Counted from the stretch's first letter, positions 1-11,737 are shown. The stretch: 64,000 nucleotides of DNA from Siphonodentalium dalli (GCA_032622095.1 CP136063.1:93659980-93723979), one strand, 5' to 3'. Numbers and translations: made by a program. The notes: a model not told the origin generated them from the sequence alone.

Positions 1-165
1 CTACACCTTTTACCGGACTCGGCCTCTGGGTCGCGCAGTTCGACTTTTAATCTGTCCCAAATATCTATAAATAAAAACCCCAGCGTAAACTCCAGCGCCC
101 AGGCGAAACAAGACTTTGGACATTAGTATACACGCGGCGCGCGCAATAAAACTCATAAAAAACTG
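1..165. repeat. Dispersed repeat R1, copy a (cut by window start)
   Basis: It begins ctacaccttttaccggactc and ends near cacgcggcgcgcgcaat. Two further copies at 3925-4075 and 37950-38097 share the same start, the tctataaataaaa-like centre and the atacacgcgg-gcgcgaaatgaa end. No coding potential seen. A non-autonomous element is possible, but no terminal repeats are evident. Confidence 0.75.
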
Positions 166-355
166 TTCGTCGTTTTCTATGTTTTCTAGAAGTAAGTCAA
201 GTAACCCGCGGATAGAGTGAGATGATACATACTGAAATGTCAGTAAAATAACTGTACATATCTTAATATAGTCGGCTATATTATGTATTGCCGGTACAAC
301 TGATCACCTATTTTACCTAGGAACTCGAAAAAAGCCTGGGATTAAATAAGTAGGT

Positions 356-774
356 TTAAGAGGGAGGTAAAGTGGAAACATTTAGATGGGGAATGCAGTG
401 TTAATTTTCAAGACAAGATTACTCAATATTTACAAACCGTAGACTAATACTTCATGTCTTGTTGGAATGTTTGAGTATATATCTGGTGAGAATGCAAAGC
501 AGATTTTTCATTTTATGTTTTGTTTTGTGACATTTGATGGGAATATTATAAACAATGATAAACAATGGTGACCTATTTTTTAACAATGTCCAATAATATC
601 CATCCTGGGACGAAAATCAAAATTCCGCTTCGCGTTGTCACTATATAAGTCTTCAAACTTTTCTTCAAAAAGGTATGATATGGACACCTGCGCTTTTTAA
701 GGTTTGATCAATCTTTTCTCAAAAATTAACACTGAATTCCCCATTCAAATGTTTCCATTTTACCTCCCTCTTAA
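356..774. mobile_element. TTAA-flanked MITE with about 48-bp terminal inverted repeats
   Basis: The left end TTAAGAGGGAGGTAAAGTGG at 356 is mirrored by the right end, whose reverse complement is TTAAGAGGGAGGTAAAATGG at 774. Matching continues for about 48 bp with few mismatches. TTAA at both outer edges suggests a piggyBac-type target duplication. No transposase is encoded in 411 bp. Confidence 0.8.
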
Positions 775-831
775 TTTAGCCTTGAAGCACAGGAGTCGTT
801 TTAACCCTTTTAATAAATAGTACTTATTGAC

Positions 832-960
832 GAATAGTACCCTCACAAAATATTCAGATAATAAGTTCAACTAACCGTCATAGTCCGTTTTGTTGAACTT
901 ATTAACTGAACATTGCCCGTCAATTAATATGAATTTGTATTTGCATTTGTATTAACTGTT
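832..960. repeat. Small imperfect palindrome
   Basis: The motif agataataagttcaac at about 857 is mirrored by gttgaacttatta at about 892. The same motif recurs near 53975, 57900 and 62465, so this is a fragment of a dispersed family. Confidence 0.45.
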
Positions 961-1096
961 TGGCTGGCTGCCGTCTGCTTATATTTACTGAACATCATTA
1001 CAGATGAACAAAAGACCAATACAATGTATATATAATATTACCACTACAATTAGATATATAACCTATTCAGTAAAGAAGGAAGACGACCTTTTAGGA

Positions 1097-1255
1097 TAGG
1101 ATAGGATAGGATAATATTTATTTCACAATACAATATGTACATGATAAAACATGATAATATAAATGGGATTCATACAAGTATTGTTTGGAGTGCCGTGGCC
1201 TGCAATGACGGCCGTCTACCCGGCACCCCTGAATGTGGCAGAATTTCACCAATAA
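1097..1255 (-). mobile_element. Non-LTR retroelement 3' end, reverse orientation
   Basis: Read on the minus strand, the sequence ends tgtgaaataaatattatcc followed by a short (TATCC)n tail. That is a polyadenylation-like AATAAA plus a simple-repeat tail, typical of non-LTR retroposon 3' ends. The preceding 130 bp include a GC-rich block around 1195-1240. No reverse-transcriptase frame remains. Confidence 0.55.
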
Positions 1256-1667
1256 TGGCTGTTTATTAATTTAACTATTTCACTTTAAATTTCAGATACA
1301 GTTTTATATATTTAAATTTGAATTTAGATAAGATTCAAATGAATAAACAAATATTTGTAAAATGCATGGACACACATGGATACGCAACGGTCAGTTTTCT
1401 CAATATCAAGTTTTGGAGTATGTTTTGGCTGAATATATTAAGGGATATTAATAAGACTTTGCTCACACACTGGAGGAAATCCGCTCAGCAGACCTTCCGG
1501 TAATTCACCACAGAGGGATATCACATGTAAAAACGTAACTGAAGTACTTTAATAATGAGATGCTTAATATTTGAAGGTGTGTAAATAATCCATGGTCGTG
1601 TAATTTCCAACTATTGTCAGGTAAATTCGCCAGTGTGTGTACAAACCCTAACCCGCTAATAATTTAA

Positions 1668-2110
1668 TAGCAACCACCAAGTGTGCTTATACCTAAGGAA
1701 GGTGAATGACGTCATATAATGTTTTCTATATCCATCAGTGATTTTTCAAGATCGCGGGTATAGATTTTGGAGATTTTGTCACGTGACTTCCGGTTAGCAT
1801 CGCGATAAACATGAAAGTAACTACTTCACAACTTACGAAGAATTCACATGTGATTTAAGTCTATTAATTTCATTTAGACCAATTTCGTTGGTCAGCTTAA
1901 TGAAAACGAAAAATGAAGAAGTCATGACGATAACCCAGACAATATTTTATAATCCACGACACGTCTTGTCAATTTGGCATGTCGTCTCCGTTGTGACCAC
2001 TGCATGATGTTGCATAAATTATTCTTAGCGTTATGTCGCCGAAAAAAGGCAAATTTGAGGCACGTCATGTGTGGTTGCTCCACTACGTGTCACGTGCGAT
2101 TCATATTATG
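1668..2110. repeat. Dispersed repeat R2, copy a
   Basis: About 440 bp starting agcaaccaccaagtgtgctt recurs at 14081-14568 with small indels, including the segment gaccaatttcgttggtcagc in both. The second copy has an extra block after cttccggttagca. Orientation is the same. Copy a is followed directly by a non-LTR coding remnant, so R2 may be part of a larger retroelement. Confidence 0.8.
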
Positions 2111-2359
2111 AATCTGAGAAATCGCATAACAGTATTATCCGGAGAACGATCGGAATATAATTTTATATTTCAAAACGGGTTTCACTCCTATTTCACCGAT
2201 ACTGAACATTTTATGAACTCCTTCCTCCCATCTGTTGTTCTCAAATGGAACAAAATACCTGCATGTATATATAATCAACACAACCTCCATTTCAGATTGC
2301 AAAGCCAACTAACGGATGATCTATACAATAACCCACACAATCCAAATCATTCCACATGA
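2110..2359 (+). pseudogene. Non-LTR retrotransposon C-terminal coding fragment
   Basis: The frame contains NRITVLSGERSEYNFIFQNG followed by SFLPSVVLKWNKIPACI. The pattern F-L-P-S-V-V-x-x-W-N-x-I/L-P matches the last residues of reverse-transcriptase ORFs of jockey/CR1-like elements just before their stop. There is no catalytic region here. The 3' flank at 2445-2510 resembles 37755-37830, consistent with a shared element tail. Confidence 0.55.
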
Positions 2360-2855
2360 AACGACTTTATCTTCATCGGAAAAGCACCGTTATATATACT
2401 CTTCCAAACTATTCCCACATAACCCAAATCATTACATACAAGAAAACCATAGTCAGAAATGGTAGCGCCCTCAATATCATATTATTAGCCATATATACAA
2501 TATAACAACTTTAATGGGGTGATTGTGAAAAATCTGTATATAGGTAGCGCCTATGTAGTTGATTATATGTGATATCTTTTTTCTAATTTCATTTGAAATA
2601 GTGCATGGTCATAGTATAGCGCATGAAATAGCATGCAGAATAATAATCGGGCAAAAATTTGCGATCTTTGTAACGTGGTTCAAGTACGAGCACGTTTCTA
2701 ATCACATTTAGTATCCAACTACGCAAATACCGAGTATGTTTTAATCACATTTAGTCCACCACCTCCTGCGACATGGTCAGATATACTTGCCAATATACAC
2801 TTGGGGGCGTAATGCTGATCTAAGAATGGCCTCAGGTAATGCACTCCTGATATGA
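2360..2855. other. Non-coding 3' flank, no gene seen
   Basis: AT-rich sequence with no coding signal. The block gtcagaaatggtagcgccct near 2453 recurs as gtcagaaatggtaacgcgct at about 37758, so part of it is dispersed repeat. Confidence 0.5.
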
Positions 2856-2859
2856 CCTC

Positions 2860-3315
2860 TCATAAGGATTAATTAAAATACATGTATGGTTCCATGATGG
2901 TGAATTAAAATATGGTCACACCCAGATAGTCTTAATTGAAATATGGTCCGATGAGGGTAAATTAAAATATGGTCACATCACGGTTAAAATAAAATATGGT
3001 CATATGAGATTAATTAATATATCGTCCCATGAGGGTTAATCAAATATTGACCCATGAGGGTTAATTGAAATATGGTCCCACTAAGGTCAATTAAAATATG
3101 GTAACGTTACTTAATTAAAGAATAAATATATGGTCCCATTATGAGGGTTAATTAAAATTAAAATATGGTGTCATCAGTGATGATTAAACTACGGTCCCAC
3201 TGGGGTGAAATACAATATAGTCCCATGAGGATCAATTAAAATATGGTCCAATGAGGACTAATTATAATATGCCCCCTCCCCCATGAGGATAAATTAAAAC
3301 ATGGTCATGGGAAGG
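2860..3315. repeat. Degenerate minisatellite, unit about 28 bp
   Basis: About 16 diverged copies of a unit like gtcccatgagggttaattaa plus aatatg follow one another. Variation is mostly substitutions and short indels. No open frame persists. Confidence 0.8.
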
Positions 3316-3924
3316 GGATGTGTAATATCTTAACATTCTTCAATTAATATAGCATTCTGATATATCCTCTGTACACATAAATAAAAACGATGTTGAGAGT
3401 TAGGCCACAACCAATGTGAAGGGTTAGTGTTGGAACTTTTCTTAATAACATTTCTATTCATAGCTTCGATATATTCCGTATACAATTGAAATCAAAAGTC
3501 AATATTTACAACAGCACGAAGGAGTAACGTGGGAATTGGTTAAAAATGACCATCCCAATTCATTTCGAATATAACATGCCGATATTTTTTTTTGCGTATA
3601 ACTAAATGAAAAAATTCACTAAACGATATTAAATAACATGTTAAACACCGATATAAACAAACACCTCGCAGGATTCATGTTCCAATTAATTTTTTTATAC
3701 AATCGCCAAATCCCCGTGCAGTATAATAGTTGATAGCATTCTGATTTATGTTACGTGAAAATAAACGAAAGATGTTCAAATAACAATGCAACAAAGCAGA
3801 TTAAAGAACAATAGAAACACATAACGAGCAGCACGCTAATTAATTGTTAACGCGCGAATTCCCGTTAGAATTAATTGCTGCATGATATAATAATGTAAAT
3901 GACAATAAACGAAATTGAAATCCC
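3316..3924. other. AT-rich non-coding stretch
   Basis: No gene, RNA or terminal repeat recognised. Only scattered AT-rich unique-looking sequence before the second R1 copy. Confidence 0.4.
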
Positions 3925-4080
3925 AACTACACCTTTTACCGGACTCGGCCTCGGGATCGCACTACAACTTTTAATGCATCCCAAAAATCCCAAATTCTAT
4001 AAATAAAACCCCCAGCGCCCATACATTACCAAGAGACAGCAGCTCATCATACACGCGGGGGCGCGAAATGAAACTACTTT
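3925..4080. repeat. Dispersed repeat R1, copy b
   Basis: It starts actacaccttttaccggact and ends cacgcgggggcgcgaaatga. It differs from copy a by several substitutions and indels in the centre. Confidence 0.75.
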
Positions 4081-5501
4081 ATTTTGAGAGACACAAACTG
4101 TGAAATAATAATTCAAGTATATTTTCCGTTCCCAAAGGGTTGGTGTTATTTTTTGTTTATGGAGAAGGGGGTATGTCCAACTTAGATTTTACAACCAAAA
4201 TTAGACTGAATGTAGGAAAACATCATACTTGTGGTATAAAGTATAATTTGAAGTTATATTAGCTGGAAAATTTAAATATTGGAATAATTACAACCTATTC
4301 TCCAGAATTAATTTCAAACTCAGTGCCATTTTTCTGGCACGGAATCGCGGGTAACGTTTATGTATAGGGTCTCCGCTACCCGAGAGCCCCCATCCCTTGA
4401 ACCAGATAATATTTCCGGGAATATTTCCGGGAAACTATGTTTGCACCCCATTCGGTTAAAATTCTGCAATGGTTACTCAAGATTTCCAACTGTTAGAAAT
4501 CCCCAACCCAACAGCTCCAACCAATCGAAACTTCGAAACTTATTGCCATTTAACTCCATAATTCCAACATATGTGGGATCATAATGAACTTTGGATGCAC
4601 ACAACCCCCATCGACACGTCCCTGCATGAAATCCCCAATTGTATTTTGATGAGAATCGCCCGTCACAACATGTCTGTGGAAATCCTGTGTTTATCAAAGG
4701 CAAATTCTCTCTATTTATGAATCCCATCCCAAAATCTATTTATTTTTGCCCGTGCATACTCAACATGATATGACATGTATTGGTCCAGAGAAACCTTGCA
4801 CGCCGACATAGGGCTAAGGATGAGTGCGCGATACACCCATACTAACGATAATCCTACATATTGACATTTGCTCGCGTTTCACTGTGGTGACAACAACTAA
4901 TTCAGTCTCGCATACGTGTAATTTTAACACCGTGTTCTACCCGATGCTGTGTTATTTCTTTTGGTAATTTATCAGCCCGTCAAGTGAGTTCTTCTTTTTT
5001 CCTAAGATAGACAATTGGCGTACTATAGAATATCACAAAGATGTAGCGTTGGGCCACTCATTTCACCCCAGAAACCGAGCATCTCGATGCTGAAATGAAT
5101 CCCAGATACAGATGGCTCGCCGAGAATATCATATTAGTCAGTTCACAACGACGCATGGTGTGAACAGATGATAATCGACTATTGTTAAATTCCAATAAAC
5201 AATGCAAGTCATTTACAAGAATACAGTTGCTCGAGTACTATAGTACGCAAGTCTCGCTTTACAAGGCTAGGAATTTACCGAGGAACGTTCTCCGCAAATC
5301 AAAACACAGCTATTAGGAATCTATAGTACAGGGCCCTGGGGCAGTTCGCGTCTTCCTGTTTCCGTATCCGCTGTTTGTCTGTCTCGTCCGCTGTTCCAAA
5401 GTGATCTAATTGCCCATCGCGTGATATGTATCCGCGCCGAGAGAAAACCGTGACGTCGCCTGGCGTTTCACTCTCGCGACTTCGACATCAGTCGGTGGAG
5501 T
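4081..5501. other. 3' flank and probable 3' UTR of the cyclase gene
   Basis: No further coding exon recognised. The part nearest 5500 is GC-rich and probably 3' UTR. Short frames at 4360-4727 on both strands overlap and look like chance openings. Confidence 0.4.
4739..4744 (-). terminator. Candidate polyadenylation signal of the cyclase gene
   Basis: Reading the minus strand down from the stop at 5502, the first AATAAA I see is here, implying a 3' UTR of about 0.76 kb. The hexamer is common by chance in AT-rich DNA and no GT-rich element was confirmed, so this is a weak call. Confidence 0.25.
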
Positions 5502-5616
5502 TCACTGCCAGCCGAGATACGCCTGGGTGGAACCTGAGTCGTCACTCGATGGCGCATCACCGGGAGACGCATTCAGCGACGGAATGAGAACTGTTTGCGA
5601 TGTGTCAGATTTGCGA
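5502..5616 (-). CDS. Probable soluble guanylate cyclase terminal exon 10
   Basis: Acceptor ctggactaatttctgtag|T carries a branch-point-like ctaat and a T-rich tract. In the phase required by exon 9 (AA|T gives Asn) it reads RKSDTSQTVLIPSLNASPGD, then APSSDDSGSTQAYLGWQ, then TGA. The segment is notably GC-rich compared with its surroundings. Its composition matches the Ser/Thr/Asp-rich tail. The end YLGWQ has neither a CAAX box (present in vertebrate beta2) nor an obvious PDZ-binding motif. Untranslated sequence should continue towards lower coordinates. Confidence 0.6.
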
Positions 5617-5720
5617 CTACAGAAATTAGTCCAGGTACATTAGGTTTCACTAGGGAAAACAATCGGGAAAAGCTGATTTTTTTCAGGGATCAATAAGAAC
5701 ATGTTTATGAACAACATGGC

Positions 5721-7972
5721 AAAAGTCCCCTAAAATCCGAGTTGAGCTTTTTGAGATATCTCGATTTTTCGGAGTGGTTCAAATTCTGAAGCATTTCCAT
5801 CAGGCCATATGCGAATTCAGTCATGCGTAGATCAATTAATTCCAAATTCATAATACATTGAGATATATACAAACAATGCTTAGTCGTGAACCATATTAGT
5901 AGAATGTATGTCCCAAAATGGCCACCAAAATGGCCAAAATAGACTATAATATATCTCACGAGAGATAATTTTAGCGAAAAGCAAGGTCTCATACAATGGT
6001 TAAATCTGGACTTTTTGGGCGCAAAGAAACGGAAGAATAAGGCAATTTTTCTGCACTCTTTATCTTGAATCGTGTGATATATGTGTACACTACACTGTAA
6101 AGTGAAATTTAATAGCGACGAATTGATTCTGTGACCTTTCCTAAATGCTGAAATATATGTACTCATAACAGTATCACTAATGTGACCGGTCATCGTTTCT
6201 TTTGATATATACACCATCAACCCTTTCAAAATGCAATGTTATAGAGCAGTATGAGAGATATTCATAGAGTAATGGGTGAATTGTGTAGATTATATTCTCC
6301 GTGTCTTAAAATATTAGTCATAGTTGCCTAAGATCAAGTAATAAAACACGAATATTTCGCTTTTATCACAAGAATGCATGGTGGTATACTATGAACGTAA
6401 TTTTTCAAAACACAAAGGAGTACCATATACTATCTTCATAAAAATCTAAACATGACCAAAATTGCCCACATACTCATTGACAGAGACTGTCTTTATACCG
6501 GGAAATAATATTTGGTTATATTTACCAAGGTCACACATACGCGAAGAGTATAAGTTCTCTGCAACCGCATTACCGTGTGTATCCATTCTCCCTAATGTTA
6601 CACATAACTGCTGAACTAACAACCATAAATAGCAACATTGAGTCAATGTCCAATGCGGAAATAATAGCTTTAAACGCTGGTCACCTGGTATTTTGCACAA
6701 GTTCATGGGTGGTTTTGGTAAGATATTTTCAAAACAACAAAATACGGAAAACTAATATTGTACATTGCGCAATAGCATATTCCAGTTGCAAGTTGCCGAC
6801 TGAAGTAAGTTGAACAAATTGTCTACAAAGACATCGGTTCGGAAGTAGCACGAAAATTAGTCGTATATAAAATGTACGATGTACTGTCTATTTGATCTGG
6901 TGTGATGGAGTGCTAATCTTTTGAAGAGGTGGCGGTTTCTTTGCAATATAATAAGCATTGCAACATACGTGTATGGTTTATTATCACGGACAGTGCTGAA
7001 AAATCCGGAAATGTAACTACTCTTTATACCACAAGGATATGCATCTAAGTTTCTGCGTTACATTCAATAATTTATCATCACGCCGAATGAAACTACCATA
7101 CACTGTGTGGCGAAACATTACTTCGTATGTTGCATGCCCGAAATTAATATGTTTGGCCCCGACTGTAAACAGAAAATCCGAAATTTTAAAGACGTAAATC
7201 ATTGAGTTTGACTTGCGTTGCAATGACCGATAAATCCTCCATATGGATCTGTTTTAATGATCTGTGTACCTTTAAAGATATATAACAACAGACTTGTATA
7301 TTACTAATACGTATTTTACCTACCAGGTGGTTATACAATAAGTTGCTTTCGTCTTGGCTTAGCTTGGTGGTTGCGGCCATTTTGACAGCCATTTCATGAC
7401 CGCGATTGTATTTTTTCTGATCGTGTCACTATATTCGCTCTCGTATATACTCATAGTTAACATAGACTGGTATAACTGCGTAATGCATATGACTAGATTA
7501 GACAAAGTAGAAGAGCAAAATTCGGCCAGATCGTTGACAACCAGTTTTAGGGGTAGGGTTATGTTTTAACAAGTTTTGACTTATGATATGCGTACTTGCT
7601 AATTCTGCCTATTATAGCGACGGAGTGGTGTCTGTGCAGTTTTTAAAATAGATAGCGTGTGTCTATTTTTTAAGAAGCCCGAGAAATCCGACATCGAATG
7701 CAACAGTTTTCCTTCAAAATCGTCATTGTTTTGGCTCAGTGTTTTATTTCATATTCATGTCTGCGAAATTCATTCGAAGTTTCCCTTTGAATGGGTGTCT
7801 TTGGTTCCAGAATTGTGTACCGAACAATATTGAGTGCCTTTTTTATACGTTTCGGCTGAAAAATTGTTACAGCATCCAATTATTTCCATGATTGTGAAAA
7901 ATATATTTATTTTAATTATATGGAAAAAATGATGTAACTCAGAAAGCTCAATTCGGATTTTAGGGGACTTTT
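5721..7972. mobile_element. Candidate TIR-bounded insertion filling the last intron
   Basis: The left end aaaagtcccctaaaatccga (5721) is mirrored at 7972, with matching over about 38 bp (the next bases are g/attgagctttttgag in both). The 2252 bp between hold no recognisable transposase; frames at 5705-6229 and 6446-6813 are unsupported. Outside it the intron keeps only 104 and 72 bp. No clear target duplication was found, so an old insertion or an inverted duplication remain possible. Confidence 0.5.
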
Positions 7973-8044
7973 CGTGACGCGTCCGCGATGTTGTGGCCTA
8001 AATAATATTTGTTTAAATCAGCTTTCCCCGATTTATTTCCTTAC

Positions 8045-8404
8045 TTTTCCACTTTCATGTCTGATGTTCCTGGACAAAACGGTGCGGTATTTGACCGAGA
8101 TCTGGTCATTGCCAGTTCATGTAACGCTGCAAACCCACCCGTTGGCGCTGGAGGACACGAGGTCGTCGTCCGCTGTCTAGTACCATTTTTCATCGGCATA
8201 AACTTCGGATTGTCTTTCCCGTTATTTCTCACACAGTCCGCTATAGCTAACACTGCTTTATTCATGACGGGACATCGGCTTTCTTTGAGCATATTAATTA
8301 ATCCGTATCCTGTGGAATCTGTCGTGTTGGACGTGCCAGCAATACGTGAACTGCCCGCCGCATTCACATAGTGGGTATTGGCTCTCAGTGTGTTGACCCT
8401 GGAC
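8045..8404 (-). CDS. Probable soluble guanylate cyclase exon 9: C-terminal tail
   Basis: This 360-nt open segment has acceptor attgtgtccttccag|G and a consensus donor AAAA|gtaagg, phase 2 in and phase 2 out. It encodes RVNTLRANTHYVNAAGSS, a middle block GLINMLKESRCPVMNKAVLA then IADCVRNNG, and a basic/Ser end with TRSRSNTAPFCPGTSDMKVE. No known domain is recognised. The GC-rich, stop-free minus strand with both splice signals supports a real exon. The plus-strand frame over the same bases is a shadow. Phases link it to exon 8 upstream and exon 10 downstream. Confidence 0.66.
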
Positions 8405-8529
8405 CTGGAAGGACACAATATGTTGGTTTCACAAACTCAGTTAGCAGTTACGATTAACGTTGGCGACTCGTCGTCGTTGTAAAAGTAAAACCGAGCCAAA
8501 AATCCGTTTCGCAAAAATGACGTAAAAAA

Positions 8530-8560
8530 ATCGGGGGGGGGGGGGGTGTTTGCAAAAACA
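8530..8560. repeat. Poly-G tract
   Basis: Thirteen or so consecutive G bases follow an A-run. Similar G/C runs end several MITEs in this window, but no partner end was found here. Confidence 0.5.
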
Positions 8561-8871
8561 AATTGGGGACTCGTCCCTCTTTTCCATGATTTTTACGCTT
8601 ATAGCAGCCTTTTAAAATGAAATAACTCCTAACGTTTGTATGCTGACAATTGGAGCATTTAGACTTAATGCTGATTAATGTATATATACAAATCTCTGCG
8701 ATAAACTACACTCTTAGAAAATGCTGTGGGTTTGGCGTGTCGGACGATGGTCCCATACCGTTTCATTAGTTGTTCGGTGAATCACCGTTGTTTTATGCTC
8801 CCTGAAAATGGTCAAAGTTACAAATGTGCGTGTTTCCAAGTTCATGCCGTCAAAATTCAACAATATATTTA

Positions 8872-9010
8872 TCGGCGACCAAATTATATACGGCAGTGAC
8901 TCCATACAGTATGAGTATCGGCGACCAAATTATATACGGCAGTGACTCCATACAGTATGACTGAATCTGATTATATACGGCAGTGACTCCATACAGTATG
9001 ACTGAATCTG
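8872..9010. repeat. Three-copy short tandem duplication
   Basis: The segment ttatatacggcagtgactcc plus atacagtatga occurs three times in 130 bp. The first two are preceded by tatcggcgaccaaa, and the last two are followed by ctgaatctga. Confidence 0.85.
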
Positions 9011-9224
9011 ACTCTACTGATATTTAATATTTATTAATATTAATTTTGTTTGTATTCAGTTCAATGATCCGCCTTGTCTTGCGTCCGTAATTAAATTACG
9101 TTATTTTCACGAGCCGTTACTTTTATCACTCACGAATTTCTTTCTCGATGTCGCCGCTGCGTTGAACACACTTTTTTTTTTTTTTTTTTTTTTTTCACTT
9201 CATCCATCAATAAAATTTACATCA

Positions 9225-9615
9225 GAATGGAGCCGTGAAAAATTACCATTTCTGGATGTGCTTGTTTTGGCTGACAACATAAATTACAAACGGACATATT
9301 CTACAAACTAACAAACACACATAAATATCTGGATTTCCGTTCGTGCCACCCATCGCACACTAAGAGTAACATCTCCTATTGGCTGGCAAGACAGGTGTGC
9401 ACAATCGTCGGTCAAGACAAACAACGTGACCATAGATGTACTGAACTGAAGGTTTTTCAAGAAAAAAAAACACTCTACGAAAAAACTGACACATGCAGCA
9501 TGGCATAGAATGCACAAGAGCCATTCCCATCGCGGATCTACGCGCAGAAAAGTCACCAAAGCTAAACTCCGATCCAACTCCATTAGTTCCACATATATAT
9601 AACCCACATCATTCC
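9225..9615 (+). pseudogene. Penelope-like element reverse-transcriptase C-terminal fragment, 5' part
   Basis: Frames interrupted by shifts read EKLPFLDVLV, then KLTNTHKYLDFRSCHPSHTK, then a stretch ending TELKVFQEKKTLYEK, and finally TPLVPHIYNPHHSQ. The order L-P-F-L-D-V, K-x-T-x-T-H-x-Y-L-x-F-x-S-C-H-P, and P-L-V-x-x-Y-N-P is characteristic of Penelope-like reverse transcriptases downstream of the catalytic box. An in-frame stop near 9307 and frameshifts show it is dead. A poly-T run lies upstream at 9170-9195. The 3' continuation is at 10742, displaced by a MITE. Confidence 0.75.
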
Positions 9616-10741
9616 CAGGGGGGAGTCTGGAAAAAAATTGCACATATAGGGCCCAAAAAGGTTTTTTTCCGACCCCAAGGAACCCACCACCCCATTTGTG
9701 CAAAAAAAAAATAATTTCCTCCAAAATTTTGGGGACCCACCCCCCTTTCTCATGTTTATTTCAAAATTTCAGAGGTTTTTTTTTAGCCGTTCTTCAATAA
9801 CTGTGTTAACTGCCTTTCAATCCCATTCCACTATCCTTTTTTTTGAAAAATAAACTATTTCCAGGTGTTTCCTGGTGTTTTCAGTATCTAACAACAATAA
9901 TAAAGCATTGTGTAGGTACACTATATGTCACAAATCGCCCTAGACCCCACTATAGCCTTAATATATCGAGTGTGTTGTGTCTGACAGAGAACAGTTCATC
10001 TATTTGTAAGTGATAACAGTATACAATTAGTATTTTAGTTTAGTCTTGCTGAGCAGTAAAGCTCCAAAATGAAGTTCGGAAATTCAATGAGAATAGCGTC
10101 ACCTTCAGTTGGGATTGTCTGAGCAGTAAACAGTAACGATCATTCATAACCAATTCAGTTTTATTTGGATAATTGTTGCAAATTAACATTACTTGCAATC
10201 TTTCAAGATGAGAAATAACCAGAAGGAATGAATTTGATTACATGCCAGAACAAGACAGTATTTCAGACATTAGAAATTTATGAGATACCCTTTTCAATTT
10301 CATGTTTATATGCAACAATCAGGTTAATGATATCTAGTCATCAATGAGTATTCACCATGTAGTATCCAATTTGTGATACAGTTTTTTTGTTTTATTACTT
10401 TTATTCAGGTAATATATTAATTTTGTTACTATATATTTCTTCCGTTGATCATAAGTTTCCTGAACGCTATTATGGTGGTCCACTGTGAAGTGGGCCGGGA
10501 TCCTGTGAAATCCAGAATTTTGCTAAATCTGAGGCTAAAGAGTCACTATAGCTGCCTATATAGCCCTATACCAACAAGCATGGTATTAACATGCTTACAA
10601 ACAACATTACATGGTCAGTACTTGTAAATTGTTTGAAAAAAACCCATTTTGGAAAAAATTTACAAGCACAATTTTTTCCGCCTCTGGAATACCCACCCAC
10701 CCCGGCCCTATATACGGATTTTTTTTGCAGACTCCCCCCTG
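9616..10741. mobile_element. hAT-like non-autonomous element inserted in the Penelope pseudogene
   Basis: Both ends read inward as CAGGGGGGAGTCTG followed by an A-run, then (c)atatagggc; overall TIR similarity extends about 40 bp. The CAGGG terminus is typical of hAT elements. The flanking 8-mers atcattcc and tgcatcct are at best a degraded target duplication. The 1.1-kb interior shows no transposase; gtctgagcagtaaa-like motifs occur twice near 10045 and 10107. Confidence 0.7.
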
Positions 10742-10918
10742 TGCATCCTACAGAAAAGTGAAATAACGAATGCGGTAATGAAATCAGGTGATATTTTATC
10801 GAGCAAACGTCAGCCGAAAAACTTGAAAAAGATTCTGACAAAAGCAAGATTCACAACTGGTGTCAAACTAAATTTAGTTGATAAATGTGGTGACAAACGA
10901 TGTAGGACTTGCAAATGT
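10742..10918 (+). pseudogene. Penelope-like element fragment, 3' part
   Basis: The frame reads AVMKSGDILSSKRQPKNLKK, then ILTKARFTTG, then CGDKRCRTCKCV. The R-P-K-N-L-K-x-I-L followed by C-G-x-K-R-C-x-T-C is the Penelope-like linker between reverse transcriptase and the GIY-YIG region. It continues logically from the fragment ending at 9615. The reading ends where a dispersed repeat begins near 10918, so the endonuclease domain is missing. Confidence 0.75.
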
Positions 10919-11236
10919 GTCCATCGGATCTCGTCTGCGCATGTGCGAAGCTGGTGTCGCACGGGCTCGGCGACCCGATAAAATTCGTATCCGGGGCAAG
11001 ATACATTCACATAGCAAATTTCAAGTCGATAGCTCCTCCCGTTTCCGAGATCTCGTCTGCGCATGCGCTGCACGGGCGTCGCACGGGCTCGCCAATAAGA
11101 CAATGACGACCGCCTGGTCAAACTACACACACGTACCAAGTTTCGTCCCGATCGGTCGAGAATCGTAGATTTGTATAAATGACATACAGACATACAGACA
11201 AACAAACAAACAAACAGAGGTCTTCAAAATATATAT
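10918..11236. repeat. Dispersed repeat R3, copy 1 (5' truncated)
   Basis: It contains gatctcgtctgcgcatg, cacgggctcgccaataag and the tail cagacaaacaaacaaacaga then tcttcaaaatatat. The same body and tail recur immediately downstream. It cuts off the Penelope-like frame. Confidence 0.8.
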
Positions 11237-11239
11237 GAG

Positions 11240-11737
11240 ACTAGCCGATGAGCCCGACGTTGTCCGGGCTATTCAAAAACCAAATTTCAAGTCGATAGCT
11301 CTACCCGTTTCCGAGATCTGGTCTGCGCATGCGCGAAACTGGCGTCGCACGGGCTCGGCGACCCGATAAAATTCGTATCCGGGGCAAGATACATTCACAT
11401 ACCAAATTTCAAGTCGATAGCTCCACCCGTTTCCGAGATCTGGTCTGCGCATGCACGAAGCTTGCGTCGCACGGGCTCGGCGACCCGATAAAAATCGTAT
11501 CCGGGGCAAGATACATTCACATAGCAAATTTCAAGTCGATAGCTCCACCCGTTTCCGATATCTCGTCTGCGCATGTGCTGCACGGGCGTCGCACGGGCTC
11601 GCCAATACGACGTTGACGACCGCCTGGTCAAACTACACACACGTACCAAGTTTCGTCCCGATCGGTCGAGAATCGTAGATTTGTCTAAATGACATACAGA
11701 CAGACAGACAGACAAACAGAGGTCTTCAAAATATATG
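11240..11737. repeat. Dispersed repeat R3, copy 2 with internal 123-bp tandem units
   Basis: It starts actagccgatgagcccgacg and ends with cagacagacagacaaacaga then tcttcaaaatatat. Inside, about 123 bp beginning caaatttcaagtcgatagct is repeated at 11278, 11402 and 11525. Related start and tail motifs are seen at 60110-60684, so this is a family of non-autonomous elements of unknown class. Confidence 0.8.

Noticed and set aside
5705-6229. 174-codon minus-strand frame
   Set aside because: No family resemblance, no splice pairing, and it overlaps a candidate transposon end.
8009-8371. 120-codon plus-strand frame
   Set aside because: Shadow of cyclase exon 9, which has both splice sites and the right phase on the minus strand.
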